Shown: positions 35,993-46,066, numbered from the stretch's first letter. The stretch: DNA of 64,000 nucleotides from Vibrio navarrensis (GCF_015767675.1 NZ_CP065218.1:434001-498000); one strand, 5' to 3'. Notes: generated by a model not told the origin, from the sequence alone. Numbers and translations are program-made.

Positions 35993-37159
35993 ATGCATCT
36001 AGATTTAGATATAAGAACTTTGTCCATTGTTTCCGTATTGGTCTCAACCGCCTACGGTATTGGCATGCTTATGCTAAAAGCGATTCAAACGACTCATATT
36101 CGCGGGTTACAAACGCTCGTCTTCGCTATCTTTTTGATTGCATTTGGCTTTATGGCGCTCAGTTTGGGCAATTCAACCACTTTCTGGCTATCAAAAATTC
36201 TCGCCAATAGTGCCATAGGTTTGGGATATGCCTTAGTCGTCACCGGACTCAGTCAGTTCCGCCAAGCCTCATCCAACAGCACCACCATCGCGTTGGCAGG
36301 CTTTCCTGTGCTGGTGCTGTATCTGATTTTTTACTCTGAATTCCAAATGTCGACCAACGCGAGAATCATTGTGTTGAGTGTGTACATTTCTCTTTGTTGC
36401 GCGCTCAGCGCCTACGTTGTCGCTCGCGGGGAAGCGAAAGACCACCCCATCGCGGTGCGACTACTTTCAGCCGCCTTTTCGCTGATGTCACTGTGGATGC
36501 TATTTCGCGCCGTGTTCACCTATCAAAGTGCAGAAATAGATGACTTTATGCTCGCGAGTGATATTCACCAAATCACTTTTCTGCTCTCAATTGCGATGAT
36601 TTTAACGCTTGGTTTTACCTTCCCTCTGATGGTCAACGCACGCTTGGTCACCAACATCTATAATACCTCGCTGCTTGATCCTCTCACCAACCTCTACAAT
36701 CGACGAGCGATGGAAGATATGCTTCCCCGAGAGCTTTCGCGAGTAGAAAGGACCCATTCTGAGCTATCGATCATTTTGCTGGATATAGACTACTTCAAAC
36801 AAGTCAATGACAAATATGGCCACCAAGTCGGGGATGTCACTTTGGCTGGGATCGGACAACTGCTCAACACACATTTGCGCGGGCAGGATTTGTCATTTCG
36901 TATCGGTGGCGAAGAGTTTTTGATTCTACTGCCGGATACAAATTTAGACAGCGCATTAGTGGTCGCGGAGAAGCTAAGACAAATCATGTCCGAAACACAG
37001 TTCTCCCCAAAACAGCAAGAGCCTTGCACCGCCAGTTTTGGCGTCGCGCAACTGCTGCAACACGACGAGTGGGATAGTTTGCTCAATCGAGCTGATGCGG
37101 CCTTATATCTGGCAAAACGCAAAGGCCGCAATCGAGTCTGTTTGGTGTCCGATATTTAA
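35993..37159 (+). CDS. membrane-bound diguanylate cyclase
   Basis: 388 residues. About seven hydrophobic segments (residues 8-215) form an unassigned membrane sensor. A C-terminal GGDEF domain follows with DPLTNLYNRRAMEDM, LDIDYFKQVNDKYGH and the active site GGEEF (305-309). An inhibitory I-site RGQD (296-299) precedes it at the correct distance. It should make c-di-GMP from GTP and be product-inhibited. It is a single gene, convergent with the DUF808 gene with only 27 bases between. Confidence 0.92.
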   Translation: MHLDLDIRTLSIVSVLVSTAYGIGMLMLKAIQTTHIRGLQTLVFAIFLIAFGFMALSLGNSTTFWLSKILANSAIGLGYALVVTGLSQFRQASSNSTTIALAGFPVLVLYLIFYSEFQMSTNARIIVLSVYISLCCALSAYVVARGEAKDHPIAVRLLSAAFSLMSLWMLFRAVFTYQSAEIDDFMLASDIHQITFLLSIAMILTLGFTFPLMVNARLVTNIYNTSLLDPLTNLYNRRAMEDMLPRELSRVERTHSELSIILLDIDYFKQVNDKYGHQVGDVTLAGIGQLLNTHLRGQDLSFRIGGEEFLILLPDTNLDSALVVAEKLRQIMSETQFSPKQQEPCTASFGVAQLLQHDEWDSLLNRADAALYLAKRKGRNRVCLVSDI

Positions 37160-37186
37160 CCCGCTGGATAACAAACTGGCTGATTA

Positions 37187-38098
37187 TCAAGCGAACTTAG
37201 CGCGAGCCTTTTGTACACAAGTGACAATCGCCACCACGAGTAGCCCCGCGAGCACCCCAATCATACCGTTAAGTAGCACCGGGAGCAGCGCATTGGCCAA
37301 GGTGTATGCCGAGAAATTCATTAACACGGGTTCAATCAAGTGATGAATAGCCGGAACGTTGTGCACCACGATGCCTCCACCGACGAGGAACATGGCGGCA
37401 GTTCCCACTATTGTTAACCCTTTCATCAGCTTAGGTGCAAAGCGAATCAAGCCCTGACCCAGCGTATTACCAATTCCCTTGCCGTGCGAGCGGCGTTCGA
37501 GATAAAAGCCAAGATCATCGAGTTTGACAATCGCTGCAACAAGGCCATAGACACCGATGGTCATGACAAAAGCGATCAAACTCACCACTAATATTTGCGC
37601 GGTGGTACTTTGGCCTTGCACTGTCCCCAGTGCTATCACGATAATTTCCGCCGAGAGGATAAAATCGGTTCGTACCGCCCCTGCAATTTTCTGTTTTTCA
37701 TAAGCTGCAATGTCGGTAATCGCTTGCTCAGTTCCGCTCTCCTTATCTTCCGATGGTTCGGCGTGATGCCACTTTTCAAGGATTTTCTCCGCGCCTTCAA
37801 AGCAGAGAAACAGGCCACCGAGCAGAAGCAGCGGCATGATTAACCAAGGGACGAAAGCGCTGATCAGTAGCGCTGTGGGCACTAGGATACATTTGTTTCT
37901 AAACGAGCCCTTGGCAACCGCCCAGACAACGGGAATTTCCCGCTCTGCGCTCACCCCAGACACTTGCTGGGCATTGAGAGCCAAATCATCCCCTAGCACA
38001 CCTGCGGTCTTCTTCGCTGCCACTTTAGACATGACGGCCACATCATCCAACACGGATGCAATGTCATCCAATAAGGTTAATAAACTCGCCCCTGCCAT
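37187..38098 (-). CDS. yedI: DUF808 (YedI-type) inner-membrane protein
   Basis: 303 residues with the family's N-terminal MAGASLLTLLDDIASVLDDVAVMSKVAAKKTAGVLGDDLALNAQQV pattern. Several membrane helices follow (about 70-100, 160-215 and 240-300), separated by a charged loop. YedI-type proteins are conserved but uncharacterised. It is convergent with the diguanylate cyclase and divergent from the M14 peptidase gene. I see no feature pointing to a substrate. Confidence 0.88.
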   Translation of the reverse strand: MAGASLLTLLDDIASVLDDVAVMSKVAAKKTAGVLGDDLALNAQQVSGVSAEREIPVVWAVAKGSFRNKCILVPTALLISAFVPWLIMPLLLLGGLFLCFEGAEKILEKWHHAEPSEDKESGTEQAITDIAAYEKQKIAGAVRTDFILSAEIIVIALGTVQGQSTTAQILVVSLIAFVMTIGVYGLVAAIVKLDDLGFYLERRSHGKGIGNTLGQGLIRFAPKLMKGLTIVGTAAMFLVGGGIVVHNVPAIHHLIEPVLMNFSAYTLANALLPVLLNGMIGVLAGLLVVAIVTCVQKARAKFA

Positions 38099-38266
38099 TT
38101 TATTGTCTCGTTGTATAAATTACTGTATTTCAAAATGTAACAGCGACCTCGACTCTTGCAAAGCGATTATTCTGCGCGCTATGCAACATCTTCGACGCGG
38201 TTGTTTTCAGCTTAGAGTCGATCTACCCTTGGCTCTTCATCCACAGGTACGCCTAAAGGGAATGCC

Positions 38267-39184
38267 ATGCAAACAAGACAAACTCACCCAATCGGAACAC
38301 CGGGACAAAAATGGGGAGAAGAGGAGCGCCTGGCTTGGCGAGCTCAAACTCACATTCAACGTGAATACCAAAGTGAAGTGGTGCCAAAGATTCAAGCCTT
38401 GGCCGAGCAGTTTGACATCGCGCAATATGGCGCGCTCTCTTACGATCCCGCGCGTTATCCGCTGTTTTGCCTCAAGAGCAAACGTTGGGACAAAACAAAG
38501 CCAACGGTACTGATTACCGGGGGTGTACACGGCTATGAGACAAGCGGTGTGCATGGCGCTTTGCAGTTTATGGCAACCGAGGGCAAACGCTATGAATCTC
38601 ACTTCAATCTGGTGTGTGCACCTTGTATCAGCCCTTGGGGCTATGAAGTGATCAACCGTTGGAACCCCAACGCACTCGATCCGAATCGCTCTTTCTATCC
38701 AAACAGCCCAGCGGAAGAATCCGCTCATTTGCTCAGTTTGGTCGCACAGTTAAGCGACGTGCTGGTGCATTTCGATCTGCATGAAACAACCGACAGCGAC
38801 GAAAGCGAATTTCGCCCAGCGCTAGCAGCACGTGATGGCCAAGAATTTGAACCCGGCAACATTCCGGATGGTTTTTACACCGTCGGCGACAGCGAAAATC
38901 CGCAGCCAGAATTTCAAGCAGCGGTCATTGCTTGCGTGGCGAAAGTGACGCACATTGCGCCAGCGGATGAAAATGGCGAGATCATTGGCTCTAGCGTGGT
39001 GCAACATGGCGTGATCAACTACCCAATGGCGAAACTGGGGCTTTGCGGCGGCATCACGCAATGCCGTTTTGGCACCACCACGGAAGTCTATCCTGACAGC
39101 CCTAAAGTCACCGCCCAAGAGTGCAACGACGCACAAGTGGCAGCGATTGTCGGCGGTTTGGATTACGTGATCAGCACGCTTTAG
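38267..39184 (+). CDS. M14-family zinc carboxypeptidase-like protein
   Basis: 305 residues without a signal peptide. The zinc-binding HxxE is in TGGVHGYETSGVHG, the third ligand is in VHFDLHETTDSDE, and the catalytic Glu is in TTTEVYPDS near the end. Vibrio proteins of this group are labelled M14 metallocarboxypeptidases and resemble succinylglutamate desuccinylase-like and DUF2817-type enzymes. The likely substrate is a small peptide or acyl amino acid in the cytosol. The start has AAGGGA 5 bases upstream. It is convergent with the AraC gene. Confidence 0.85.
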   Translation: MQTRQTHPIGTPGQKWGEEERLAWRAQTHIQREYQSEVVPKIQALAEQFDIAQYGALSYDPARYPLFCLKSKRWDKTKPTVLITGGVHGYETSGVHGALQFMATEGKRYESHFNLVCAPCISPWGYEVINRWNPNALDPNRSFYPNSPAEESAHLLSLVAQLSDVLVHFDLHETTDSDESEFRPALAARDGQEFEPGNIPDGFYTVGDSENPQPEFQAAVIACVAKVTHIAPADENGEIIGSSVVQHGVINYPMAKLGLCGGITQCRFGTTTEVYPDSPKVTAQECNDAQVAAIVGGLDYVISTL

Positions 39185-39201
39185 ATTCAAACTCCGCTTG
39201 G

Positions 39202-39990
39202 TTACAGCAAACGGCTTTTATACTGCTCCGGGGTTAGCCCGGAGTATTTTTTAAACATCGAAATGAATGGGCTCGCCTGATTGTAACCCAGTGTCAGCGC
39301 CACCTCTTTTACCGTTTGCCCTTTGCGCAACAGTTCCATCGAGTAGAGGTAACGCACACGCAGCCGCCACTCGGTAAAACTCATCCCTAATTCACTCTGA
39401 CAATGCCGCGCGAGTGTGCGCTCTGTGGTGTGTACGCGCTCTGCCCAAGCAGAAAGCGGCGTGTTGTCGGTCGGATTTTCCTCCACGTGCGCCAGCACAG
39501 GCGCCAGATATTTATTGTTCGACGAGGGCAAAAAGTGGTGTTCGGTTTTTTGCGTCGCAAGCTGATCGAGCAATACCTGCACTAAACGTTTGTCGGCATC
39601 ACTTTGCGCCACACTGATATCACGAGCGCGAAAATCTTCAATGATCGCCGACACAATGGGCGTAATCTTGATCAAACTGGTTTTGGCGGGAAATTGCTCA
39701 GTCAAACTGCTGGAGATATTCATTGAGCAGTATTCAAGCGGGCGGCGATTGTAACTCTTGTGTGTCACGGCCGGAGGCACCCAAATAGCCAAATGCGGCG
39801 GCGCAAGAAAACGGGTACCTTGCGCTTCCATTTCCAGAATGCCGCCACTGATCAGTTGCACTTGCCCCCACGGATGACTGTGCGCACGCGTCTCGGTATT
39901 GGACAGAAACGCCTCAAAATTCATGAATACGTCGGATGGTGCCCGCTTTATCGATAAAGAAGGATGAAGGTTTCGCGTCTTTTTTTTCAA
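39202..39990 (-). CDS. AraC-family transcriptional regulator with cupin sensor
   Basis: An N-terminal cupin domain (AHSHPWGQVQLISGGILEME, HLAIWVPPAVTHKSYNRRP) precedes two C-terminal helix-turn-helix motifs (LSAWAERVHTTERTLARHCQSELG and VKEVALTLGYNQASPFISMFKKYSGLTPEQYK). A promoter at 40036-40065 would start the message near 40030. That leaves TTG at 39990, with AGGAAG 6 bases upstream, as the best-supported start (262 residues). An ATG at 40032 or TTG at 40053 would extend it but lack ribosome sites and sit at or before the transcription start. It is divergent from an EamA transporter, its likely target. Confidence 0.88.
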   Translation of the reverse strand: MKKKTRNLHPSLSIKRAPSDVFMNFEAFLSNTETRAHSHPWGQVQLISGGILEMEAQGTRFLAPPHLAIWVPPAVTHKSYNRRPLEYCSMNISSSLTEQFPAKTSLIKITPIVSAIIEDFRARDISVAQSDADKRLVQVLLDQLATQKTEHHFLPSSNNKYLAPVLAHVEENPTDNTPLSAWAERVHTTERTLARHCQSELGMSFTEWRLRVRYLYSMELLRKGQTVKEVALTLGYNQASPFISMFKKYSGLTPEQYKSRLL

Positions 39991-40035
39991 ACTTGTCTTC
40001 CTGTCACGCGCAATGTCTGATTGGAGATACATATA

Positions 40036-40065
40036 ATTATACAGACCTGCCAAACTCTATTTCAA
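40036..40065 (-). promoter_or_regulatory. sigma-70 promoter of the AraC gene
   Basis: On the minus strand TTGAAA (40065-40060) and TATAAT (40041-40036) are separated by 18 bases. This fixes the transcript start close to 40030 and decides between candidate start codons of the AraC gene. Confidence 0.7.
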
Positions 40066-40089
40066 CTTACATAGTGCGAGCAGGATCTC

Positions 40090-40998
40090 ATGGTGTATCT
40101 TCTTCCGTTATTCACAGTATTCATCTGGGGTGGCAATTCGATTGTCAATAAACTCGCTGCTTCCACCATCGAACCCAGTGCGATGAGCTTCTACCGCTGG
40201 TTTGTGGCGATGGTGATTTTAACGCCATTTTGTCTGCCGGGAGTCATTCGCCAGTGGGCGACCATCAAGCCTCACCTCACTAAACTGGCGTTTCTGGCAA
40301 TGTTAGGGATGGTGCTCAATCAGTCGCTCGGTTACTACGCCGGGCTCACCACATCGGCATCGAATATGTCCCTCATTACCTCGCTGGTGCCGCTGCTGAG
40401 CGTATTTTTGAGTTTGCCCTTGCTTGGCAAAAAGATTTCACCACTGAGTCTGGTTGGCGGAGTCGTCTCGCTGGCAGGCTTAGCGCTGATGCTCGGCGAA
40501 GGCGACCCAAGCTACTTTTTCCACCAACCGATCACACCGGGAGATGGTTTGATGGTACTTGCCGCTATCGTCTACGCTGCCTATTGCGTGCTGCTCAAGC
40601 GCTGGAAAATGCCGATGTCCAACTGGACACTGATTTACATGCAAGGCCTGTTTGCCGTGGCCATGCTCACGCCGCTTTGGCTGACCAGTGAACAGTTGCA
40701 ACCGTCACCCGCTGCGTTCCCGCTGATTTTGTACGCTGGCGTTGCAGCGTCGATTCTCGCACCTTGGATGTGGGTCAAAGCCATCGACACCATCGGAGCT
40801 GACTCTAGTGCGATGTTTATGAATCTGCTTCCGGTGGTTTCCGTCACATTGGCGACCACCTTGTTGGATGAACAGATCTATCTCTACCATTTCACGGGGG
40901 GATTGATGGTGGTCAGCGGCGTCATTCTGTCGCAGATGAAACGGCGTAAAAAAAGTATCCCCGGGTCGGCAGAAGTCTCCACTGCCAGTATCTCTTAG
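40090..40998 (+). CDS. EamA/DMT-superfamily transporter
   Basis: 302 residues with ten hydrophobic helices in two EamA repeats: FTVFIWGGNSIVNKLAAS and MSFYRWFVAMVILTP in the first, and ILAPWMWVKAIDTIGADSSAMFMNLLPVVSVTLA in the second. It is an inner-membrane drug/metabolite transporter, most often exporting amino acids or related metabolites. AGGA lies 5 bases before the ATG. It is divergent from the AraC regulator, suggesting an inducible exporter. The substrate is unknown. Confidence 0.92.
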   Translation: MVYLLPLFTVFIWGGNSIVNKLAASTIEPSAMSFYRWFVAMVILTPFCLPGVIRQWATIKPHLTKLAFLAMLGMVLNQSLGYYAGLTTSASNMSLITSLVPLLSVFLSLPLLGKKISPLSLVGGVVSLAGLALMLGEGDPSYFFHQPITPGDGLMVLAAIVYAAYCVLLKRWKMPMSNWTLIYMQGLFAVAMLTPLWLTSEQLQPSPAAFPLILYAGVAASILAPWMWVKAIDTIGADSSAMFMNLLPVVSVTLATTLLDEQIYLYHFTGGLMVVSGVILSQMKRRKKSIPGSAEVSTASIS

Positions 40999-41099
40999 CC
41001 CAAAAATCACTCTTTTGCGCCACACAAGTTAAACTGATTGCCAATAAGTAACATCTTTGTTATCTAGTGTCTGGTATTTTGCCAACAAAGGATTGCTCT

Positions 41100-41585
41100 A
41101 TGAGTCGTGGTCAACGCAATATTACTCTTCGTTTTCTCGCTGAACCGGGCGACGTCAACTTCGGTGGCAAAGTCCACGGCGGCGCCGTGATGAAATGGAT
41201 CGATTTGGCCGCTTACGCCTGTTCTGCCGCTTGGAGTGGTAAGTATTGCATTACAGCCTACGCCGGGGGAATTCGTTTTGTGGCCCCGATCCACGTCGGC
41301 AATCTGGTCGAAGTCAGCGCAAAAGTGATTTACACCGGCACAACGTCAATGCACATTGCCATCGACGTGCAAGCCAGCGATCCTAAAGATCTGAAAAATC
41401 GCTTAACCACTCACTGTATTGTGATCATGGTTGCCGTCGACGAAGAAGGGGTACCGACGCCTATTCAAAAGTGGGTGCCAGAAACCGATGAAGACAAAGC
41501 GCTGGAACAATCTGCGATTAGGTTGATGAACATGCGCAAAGAGATCGGTGAAGAGATGGAAGCACACGTTAAATATCTCAAATAA
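41100..41585 (+). CDS. acyl-CoA thioesterase (hotdog fold, YciA-like)
   Basis: 161 residues. The hotdog thioesterase signature is clear: DVNFGGKVHGGAVMKWIDLAAYACSAAWS, with the catalytic Asp following the HGG turn, then AGGIRFVAPIHVGNLVEVSAKVIYTG. It hydrolyses acyl-CoA to free acid and CoA in the cytosol. The start at MSRGQRN has AAAGGA 8 bases upstream; the frame is open 11 codons further left without a site. It is a single gene. Confidence 0.93.
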   Translation: MSRGQRNITLRFLAEPGDVNFGGKVHGGAVMKWIDLAAYACSAAWSGKYCITAYAGGIRFVAPIHVGNLVEVSAKVIYTGTTSMHIAIDVQASDPKDLKNRLTTHCIVIMVAVDEEGVPTPIQKWVPETDEDKALEQSAIRLMNMRKEIGEEMEAHVKYLK

Positions 41586-41746
41586 CGTATTCCGTAAGCT
41601 CTGCGCGCCTCTGTCGTGCAGAGCCTGCTCCCAACTACTACGAGTACACTGCTCTTGTTACATCATCCTGAAACCAATCTGTCATCAATTCTTCATTCAT
41701 CTTTGCTCTAATCGCAATATTCCAACGACCAGCACAGGCTCATCAA

Positions 41747-41992
41747 TTGAAACTTCAGGAAACGACACTGAGTGAAACTACCCTTTCCAATCTAAAATCC
41801 GTCGAATACCAGTGGGTTCGAACCATGTATGTGGAAGGTTATAACAATGATGAGATCAACCACTACATTCGCACTTGCTTTGGCGGCGACTCTACGTTTG
41901 CCGATCTGTTTCGCAAAGTCGCTCTGCAACAAGAAAGCCTTTATACCTTGCTGCAATACTTAGGCTGCGCCCCTTCCAGCCGAGAGTTTTAG
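41747..41992 (+). CDS. small hypothetical protein
   Basis: About 81 residues from a TTG with AGG 8 bases upstream. It is acidic and helical, containing VRTMYVEGYNNDEINHYIRTCFGG and LFRKVALQQESLYTLLQYLG. There is no signal peptide or membrane segment. The true start may be further in, since the first 15 codons (Thr/Ser/Glu-rich) are less convincing. Family and function are unknown. Confidence 0.55.
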   Translation: MKLQETTLSETTLSNLKSVEYQWVRTMYVEGYNNDEINHYIRTCFGGDSTFADLFRKVALQQESLYTLLQYLGCAPSSREF

Positions 41993-42121
41993 CCCTTCTT
42001 TTCCCTTCCTTTCAGGCTAGCGGTTATTTTTGTGAACTGATACGCATCAGGTACGCATGTATCTGGGCGAAGTCTCGCTAAATGGGTAGTCTTCTCACGT
42101 CTGAAACATAATTTACAGATA

Positions 42122-42149
42122 TAAAAAAGCCTGAGTCTAGACTCAGGCA
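42122..42149 (-). terminator. Rho-independent terminator
   Basis: A perfect 20-base palindrome (42129-42148, GCCTGAGTCT/AGACTCAGGC). On the minus strand it is followed by six T residues. It probably acts as the final stop for leftward malEFG transcription, about 190 bases beyond malG. Confidence 0.8.
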
Positions 42150-42279
42150 TCCGGTTACAAAAACTGTTAGTTTTTAAGCGTAAGGAACAAAGCTAACAGC
42201 CAGCTATGCGTAACGCCAGAAATGCCTTTGCTACTGATCGGCGGCCAAACCAAGAGTGTAGACAAAGAACAAATAAATG

Positions 42280-42301
42280 AGCGACCTGTTACGGTCGCTC
42301 T
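42280..42301 (-). terminator. hairpin just after malG
   Basis: Eight-base arms GAGCGACC/GGTCGCTC with a 6-base loop, 33 bases past the malG stop. The T content downstream on the minus strand is moderate (ATTTATTTG). It is a first, leaky terminator or an mRNA-end protector. Confidence 0.65.
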
Positions 42302-42334
42302 TATTCTTATACTTTCCAGTTAATACCTTAGCGA

Positions 42335-43225
42335 TTAACCTTTCACACCACCGGCAGTTAAACCACCAACCAGCCAGCGCTGTGCGAGTAAGAAAACGAT
42401 CGTGATTGGCAGTGCAGACAACACAGCAGCAGCGGCAAAGTCGCCCCATAAGTAGTTCTGTGGGTATAAGTACTGCTGCATTCCAACCGCTAATGTGTAC
42501 GAGTTTACATCAGAAAGCAGTAATGATGCCACAGGAACTTCACCTACTACACCGATAAACGACAGAATAAACACCACCGCAAGGATTGGCACAGACAACG
42601 GCAGAAGCACCAAACGGAATGCTTGCCAAGGTGTCGCACCATCTAACGCCGCCGCTTCTTCCAGCGAGTTATCAATGGTTTCAAAGTATCCTTTGATCGT
42701 CCAAACATGCAACGCAATCCCGCCTAAGTAAGAGAATATCAAACCGCCGTGCGTATTCAGACCAAGGAAAGGAATGTACTGACCTAGTTTGTCGAACAGA
42801 GCATAAAGTGCTACCAGAGCCAACACCGCTGGGAACATTTGGAAAATCATCATCGCTTTTAGGATGGTGTCTTTACCTTTAAAGCGCAGACGCGCAAACG
42901 CATAAGCCGATGTGGTAGAGAGGGTCACAATCAGCACCGATGTGATGCCTGCTACTTTCACCGAGTTCCATAGCCAAGTAAGTACTGGGAATGGCGGAGG
43001 CGTAACACTACCATCCGCGTTGGTCACGGCAAAGCCGAGTGCCAATTTCCAGTGCTCCAGTGATGGGTTATCTGGGATCAAGCTGCCTGTTGCAAAGTTA
43101 CCCTCACGGAATGAGATCGCGACGATCATCAACAGTGGGAAGATAATCATTGAGAGGAAAACCCACAGAGCAATATGCGTCGCCCAGACACGGTATTTAA
43201 GAGAGTTACCTTGTACCATTGCCAT
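42335..43225 (-). CDS. malG: maltose/maltodextrin ABC permease MalG
   Basis: 296 residues, the same length as E. coli MalG. It has six membrane helices and the permease coupling motif [22 protein letters not shown], ending [10 protein letters not shown] as in MalG. Together with MalF it forms the inner-membrane channel for maltodextrins. It starts 12 bases after malF and is the last gene of malE-malF-malG. Confidence 0.96.
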   Translation of the reverse strand: MAMVQGNSLKYRVWATHIALWVFLSMIIFPLLMIVAISFREGNFATGSLIPDNPSLEHWKLALGFAVTNADGSVTPPPFPVLTWLWNSVKVAGITSVLIVTLSTTSAYAFARLRFKGKDTILKAMMIFQMFPAVLALVALYALFDKLGQYIPFLGLNTHGGLIFSYLGGIALHVWTIKGYFETIDNSLEEAAALDGATPWQAFRLVLLPLSVPILAVVFILSFIGVVGEVPVASLLLSDVNSYTLAVGMQQYLYPQNYLWGDFAAAAVLSALPITIVFLLAQRWLVGGLTAGGVKG

Positions 43226-43237
43226 TTTTACTGCTCC

Positions 43238-44809
43238 TTAGTTCTGAGATAGCTTAGTGAAACGCAAGTTAAGCAGTGCTAATGCGCCAACCAGTAAGAA
43301 AATCAACGTTGCGATGGCACTCGCCAAACCGAAGTCTTGACCGCCGCCGCCTTCAAACGCGATGCGGTAGGTGTAGCTAACCAAGAGGTCAGTGTAACCT
43401 GCAGGTTCTGAAGTACCGATCATGTTCGGGCCACCAGAGGTCAATAGCTGAATCATCACAAAGTTGTTGAAGTTAAACGCGAAGCTGGCAATCAGCAGTG
43501 GCGTTAACGGTTTGATCATCAGTGGCAATGTTACGCGAGTGAAGTTATGCACAAAGTTCGCCCCGTCAATCGCAGACGCTTCGTAGAGATCTTCAGGAAT
43601 CGCTTTAAGTAGGCCCATACACAGGATCATCATGTAAGGGAAGCCAAGCCAAGTGTTGACGATTAACACCATGCTTTTCGCCATGATCGGATCTGAGAAC
43701 CAACTTGGGCTGATACCGAACAGCGCGTTCAGTACCATGTTGATCTCACCAAAGCTTTGGTTAAACAAACCTTTAAAGATCAAGATGGAGATAAACGCAG
43801 GTACAGCGTAAGGCAGAATGAGCAGAACGCGATAAATTGCACGACCTTTCAGCTCTTCCCACTGCACCACGCTAGCCAAGACTAGGCCAATCATCAGAGT
43901 CAGAACGACGGTCAGAATTGAGAAAACCACGGTCCAGATAAAGATGCTGATGAAAGGTTCTTTAATGCCATCGTCTTTCCATACACGCTCAAAGTTATCG
44001 GTGCCGATTTGCACTACAAAGCCCGGAGAAACGGTACTGCCAACAAACTCGCCTTGCTCGTTGATCGCTTGGTAGAAACCAACATCCATATTCGGTTTAA
44101 GCAGCTCGCCCGTTTGGTTGTTTTTCAGTGTCTCACCATCGGCTTGCATGGTGTACAGCGGCACAACCCCAGCAAACTTGCGCAGACCACTCATGCGGAT
44201 CTCTTCACCGCCAGGGAGATGTAGTTCAATACTGTTCAGTGCGCTACGATTACTCACGATGGTTTTGATCGGCTCAACTTCGCCAATCGTCCTTTCCACT
44301 GGCGTCAGACTCAGTTCAGAAGGCGCAGCGCCCATCGCGAAATCGTCCGTTGAAAGTGACACGTCACCATCTTTAATCACAATGCGATAACCTGCATCGG
44401 TTTTGTATAGGGTGAATGGATAACTTTCACCGCTTTGGAAGGTGCGATCGAGTAAAACGGTTTGCGCGCGGTCCAAAGAGAGTTGATTTTTAGCACTGTA
44501 GTTGGTAAACGCGAGACCGACGGTATACGCCAACGGGAAAAGAATGAACAAAATCATTCCGGCGATACCTGGATAAATGTAGCGGTGTGCGTACGTCTTT
44601 TTACTACCAAAAATATACAATGCTAACGCAGTAAGAATGATAGTGAGTATTGCGAACGCAACCTCACCTCGGGAATACATCAGAATTGTTGCGTATCCGT
44701 TAAGAATGCCGATGGTGCCAAGAAGTGCCCACTTGATAAGCACTTTTTTACTGCCCGGCACACTGGTTGCTGGAGCTGTCATAGCATCTGTACCTTGAAC
44801 TGACTGCAT
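43238..44809 (-). CDS. malF: maltose/maltodextrin ABC permease MalF
   Basis: 523 residues, close to E. coli MalF (514). It shows the characteristic large periplasmic P2 loop (about residues 105-280), absent from most sugar permeases, between the early helices and the core. The coupling motif is EASAIDGANFVHNFTRVTLPLM. It lies 75 bases after malE, from which it is separated by a hairpin that probably lowers its expression relative to malE. Confidence 0.96.
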   Translation of the reverse strand: MQSVQGTDAMTAPATSVPGSKKVLIKWALLGTIGILNGYATILMYSRGEVAFAILTIILTALALYIFGSKKTYAHRYIYPGIAGMILFILFPLAYTVGLAFTNYSAKNQLSLDRAQTVLLDRTFQSGESYPFTLYKTDAGYRIVIKDGDVSLSTDDFAMGAAPSELSLTPVERTIGEVEPIKTIVSNRSALNSIELHLPGGEEIRMSGLRKFAGVVPLYTMQADGETLKNNQTGELLKPNMDVGFYQAINEQGEFVGSTVSPGFVVQIGTDNFERVWKDDGIKEPFISIFIWTVVFSILTVVLTLMIGLVLASVVQWEELKGRAIYRVLLILPYAVPAFISILIFKGLFNQSFGEINMVLNALFGISPSWFSDPIMAKSMVLIVNTWLGFPYMMILCMGLLKAIPEDLYEASAIDGANFVHNFTRVTLPLMIKPLTPLLIASFAFNFNNFVMIQLLTSGGPNMIGTSEPAGYTDLLVSYTYRIAFEGGGGQDFGLASAIATLIFLLVGALALLNLRFTKLSQN

Positions 44810-44851
44810 AGGAAACCTGCTAGCGATATAAAAACATAAAAGAGAGAAAAG

Positions 44852-44875
44852 TGAGGAGGAGTTACCCCCTCCTCA
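44852..44875 (-). other. malE-malF intercistronic hairpin
   Basis: TGAGGAGG/CCTCCTCA arms (44852-44859 and 44868-44875) with an 8-base loop, in the 75-base gap between malE and malF. In E. coli a similar position holds REP hairpins that stabilise malE mRNA. A moderate T-rich tail (CTTTTCTC on the minus strand) could also cause partial termination. Confidence 0.65.
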
Positions 44876-44884
44876 AAAGAGCAT

Positions 44885-46066
44885 TTATTTAGTCATTTGT
44901 TTTTCTGCGTCAGCCAGTGCTGCATCCACAGTTTGACGACCATCAACGACGTTGACGATAGAGTTCTTCGCCGCGCCCCAGAATGCACTCATCTGAGGGA
45001 TGTTTGGCATGATTTCGCCGTTCATTGCGTTGTCCATGGTCGCAGCGATACGAGCATCTGCATCCAGTTCACGTTGGAAAGAGTTCAGCGCAACCGCACC
45101 TAGTGGTTTATCGTTGTTCACCATACGTAGACCATCGTTGGTTAGCAGGTAGTTTTCGATAAACTCAACCGCTAGGTCTTTGTTTGGCGATGCAGTTGAG
45201 ATACCAGCGGTCAGAACGCCAACGAACGGTTTAGAGGACTGGCCGTTGAATTTCGGCAAAGTGGTGACACCGTAGTTGATGCCCGATTTCTCAACGTTAC
45301 CCCAAGACCAAGGACCGTTGATGGTCATGGCTGTTTTACCTTGGTTAAACGCAGATTCAGACACTGAGTAATCCATATCCGCAGAGATAACGCCTTTCTC
45401 AACCAGTGATTTGACGAACTTCATCGCATCTTTCACGCCATCTTTTGCGATGCCTGCGTCTTTCACATCGTAACCTTCAGAGGTGTACTTGAACGCGTAA
45501 CCGCCATCAGCAGCCATCAGCGGCCAAGTGAAGTACGGTTCTTTTAGGTTCCACATGATGGCTGATTTGCCTTGTTTTTTCAGTTTCGCGTCCAGCGCTT
45601 CGACTTCTTCCCAGCTCTTAGGTGGGTTTGGCACCAAATCTTTGTTGTAGATAAGCGACAATGCTTCAACCGCCACTGGGTAACCAATCAGTTTGCCGTC
45701 GTATTTCACTGCATCCCATGCGAAATCAACGATGCCTTCTTTGATTTTTTGCGAAGGTTTGATTTCAACCAGAAGACCCGCTTCTGCATAACCGCCAAAA
45801 CGGTCGTGCGCCCAAAATACGATATCAGGACCATCGCCAGTCGCTGCCGTTTGTGGGAACTTATCCTGCAGGCCGTCTGGGTGTGCGACGGTCACTTTAA
45901 TGCCCGTTTCCGCTTCAAATTTCTTACCAACTTCCGCAAGGCCGTTGTAGCCTTTGTCACCGTTGATCCAAATTGTCAGTTGTCCTTCTTCGATGGCAGC
46001 ATTCGCACCAAAAGAACCCAGTGCAACAAGAGTACCTAGTGCTACAGCGCTTAGAGCATTTTTCAT
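44885..46066 (-). CDS. malE: maltose/maltodextrin-binding protein MalE
   Basis: 393 residues with a signal peptide (1-23, [13 protein letters not shown]). The mature part matches Mal[68 protein letters not shown] and [18 protein letters not shown]. It binds maltodextrins in the periplasm and delivers them to MalFGK2. It is the first gene of malEFG, preceded by a control region with MalT-like boxes. Confidence 0.97.
   Translation of the reverse strand: MKNALSAVALGTLVALGSFGANAAIEEGQLTIWINGDKGYNGLAEVGKKFEAETGIKVTVAHPDGLQDKFPQTAATGDGPDIVFWAHDRFGGYAEAGLLVEIKPSQKIKEGIVDFAWDAVKYDGKLIGYPVAVEALSLIYNKDLVPNPPKSWEEVEALDAKLKKQGKSAIMWNLKEPYFTWPLMAADGGYAFKYTSEGYDVKDAGIAKDGVKDAMKFVKSLVEKGVISADMDYSVSESAFNQGKTAMTINGPWSWGNVEKSGINYGVTTLPKFNGQSSKPFVGVLTAGISTASPNKDLAVEFIENYLLTNDGLRMVNNDKPLGAVALNSFQRELDADARIAATMDNAMNGEIMPNIPQMSAFWGAAKNSIVNVVDGRQTVDAALADAEKQMTK

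Larger units (their letters stand above)
41993..42334. other. 342-base non-coding region before malG end
   Basis: There is no convincing gene here. It holds two hairpins (42122-42149 and 42280-42301, listed separately) and a smaller AAAAACT/AGTTTTT inverted repeat near 42158-42175. The spread of stem-loops beyond malG may protect the 3' end of the malEFG message. Confidence 0.5.

Noticed and set aside
41597..41624. GCTCTGC/GCAGAGC inverted repeat after the thioesterase gene
   Set aside because: A seven-base stem with a 14-base loop and no T-run is too weak for a terminator call.
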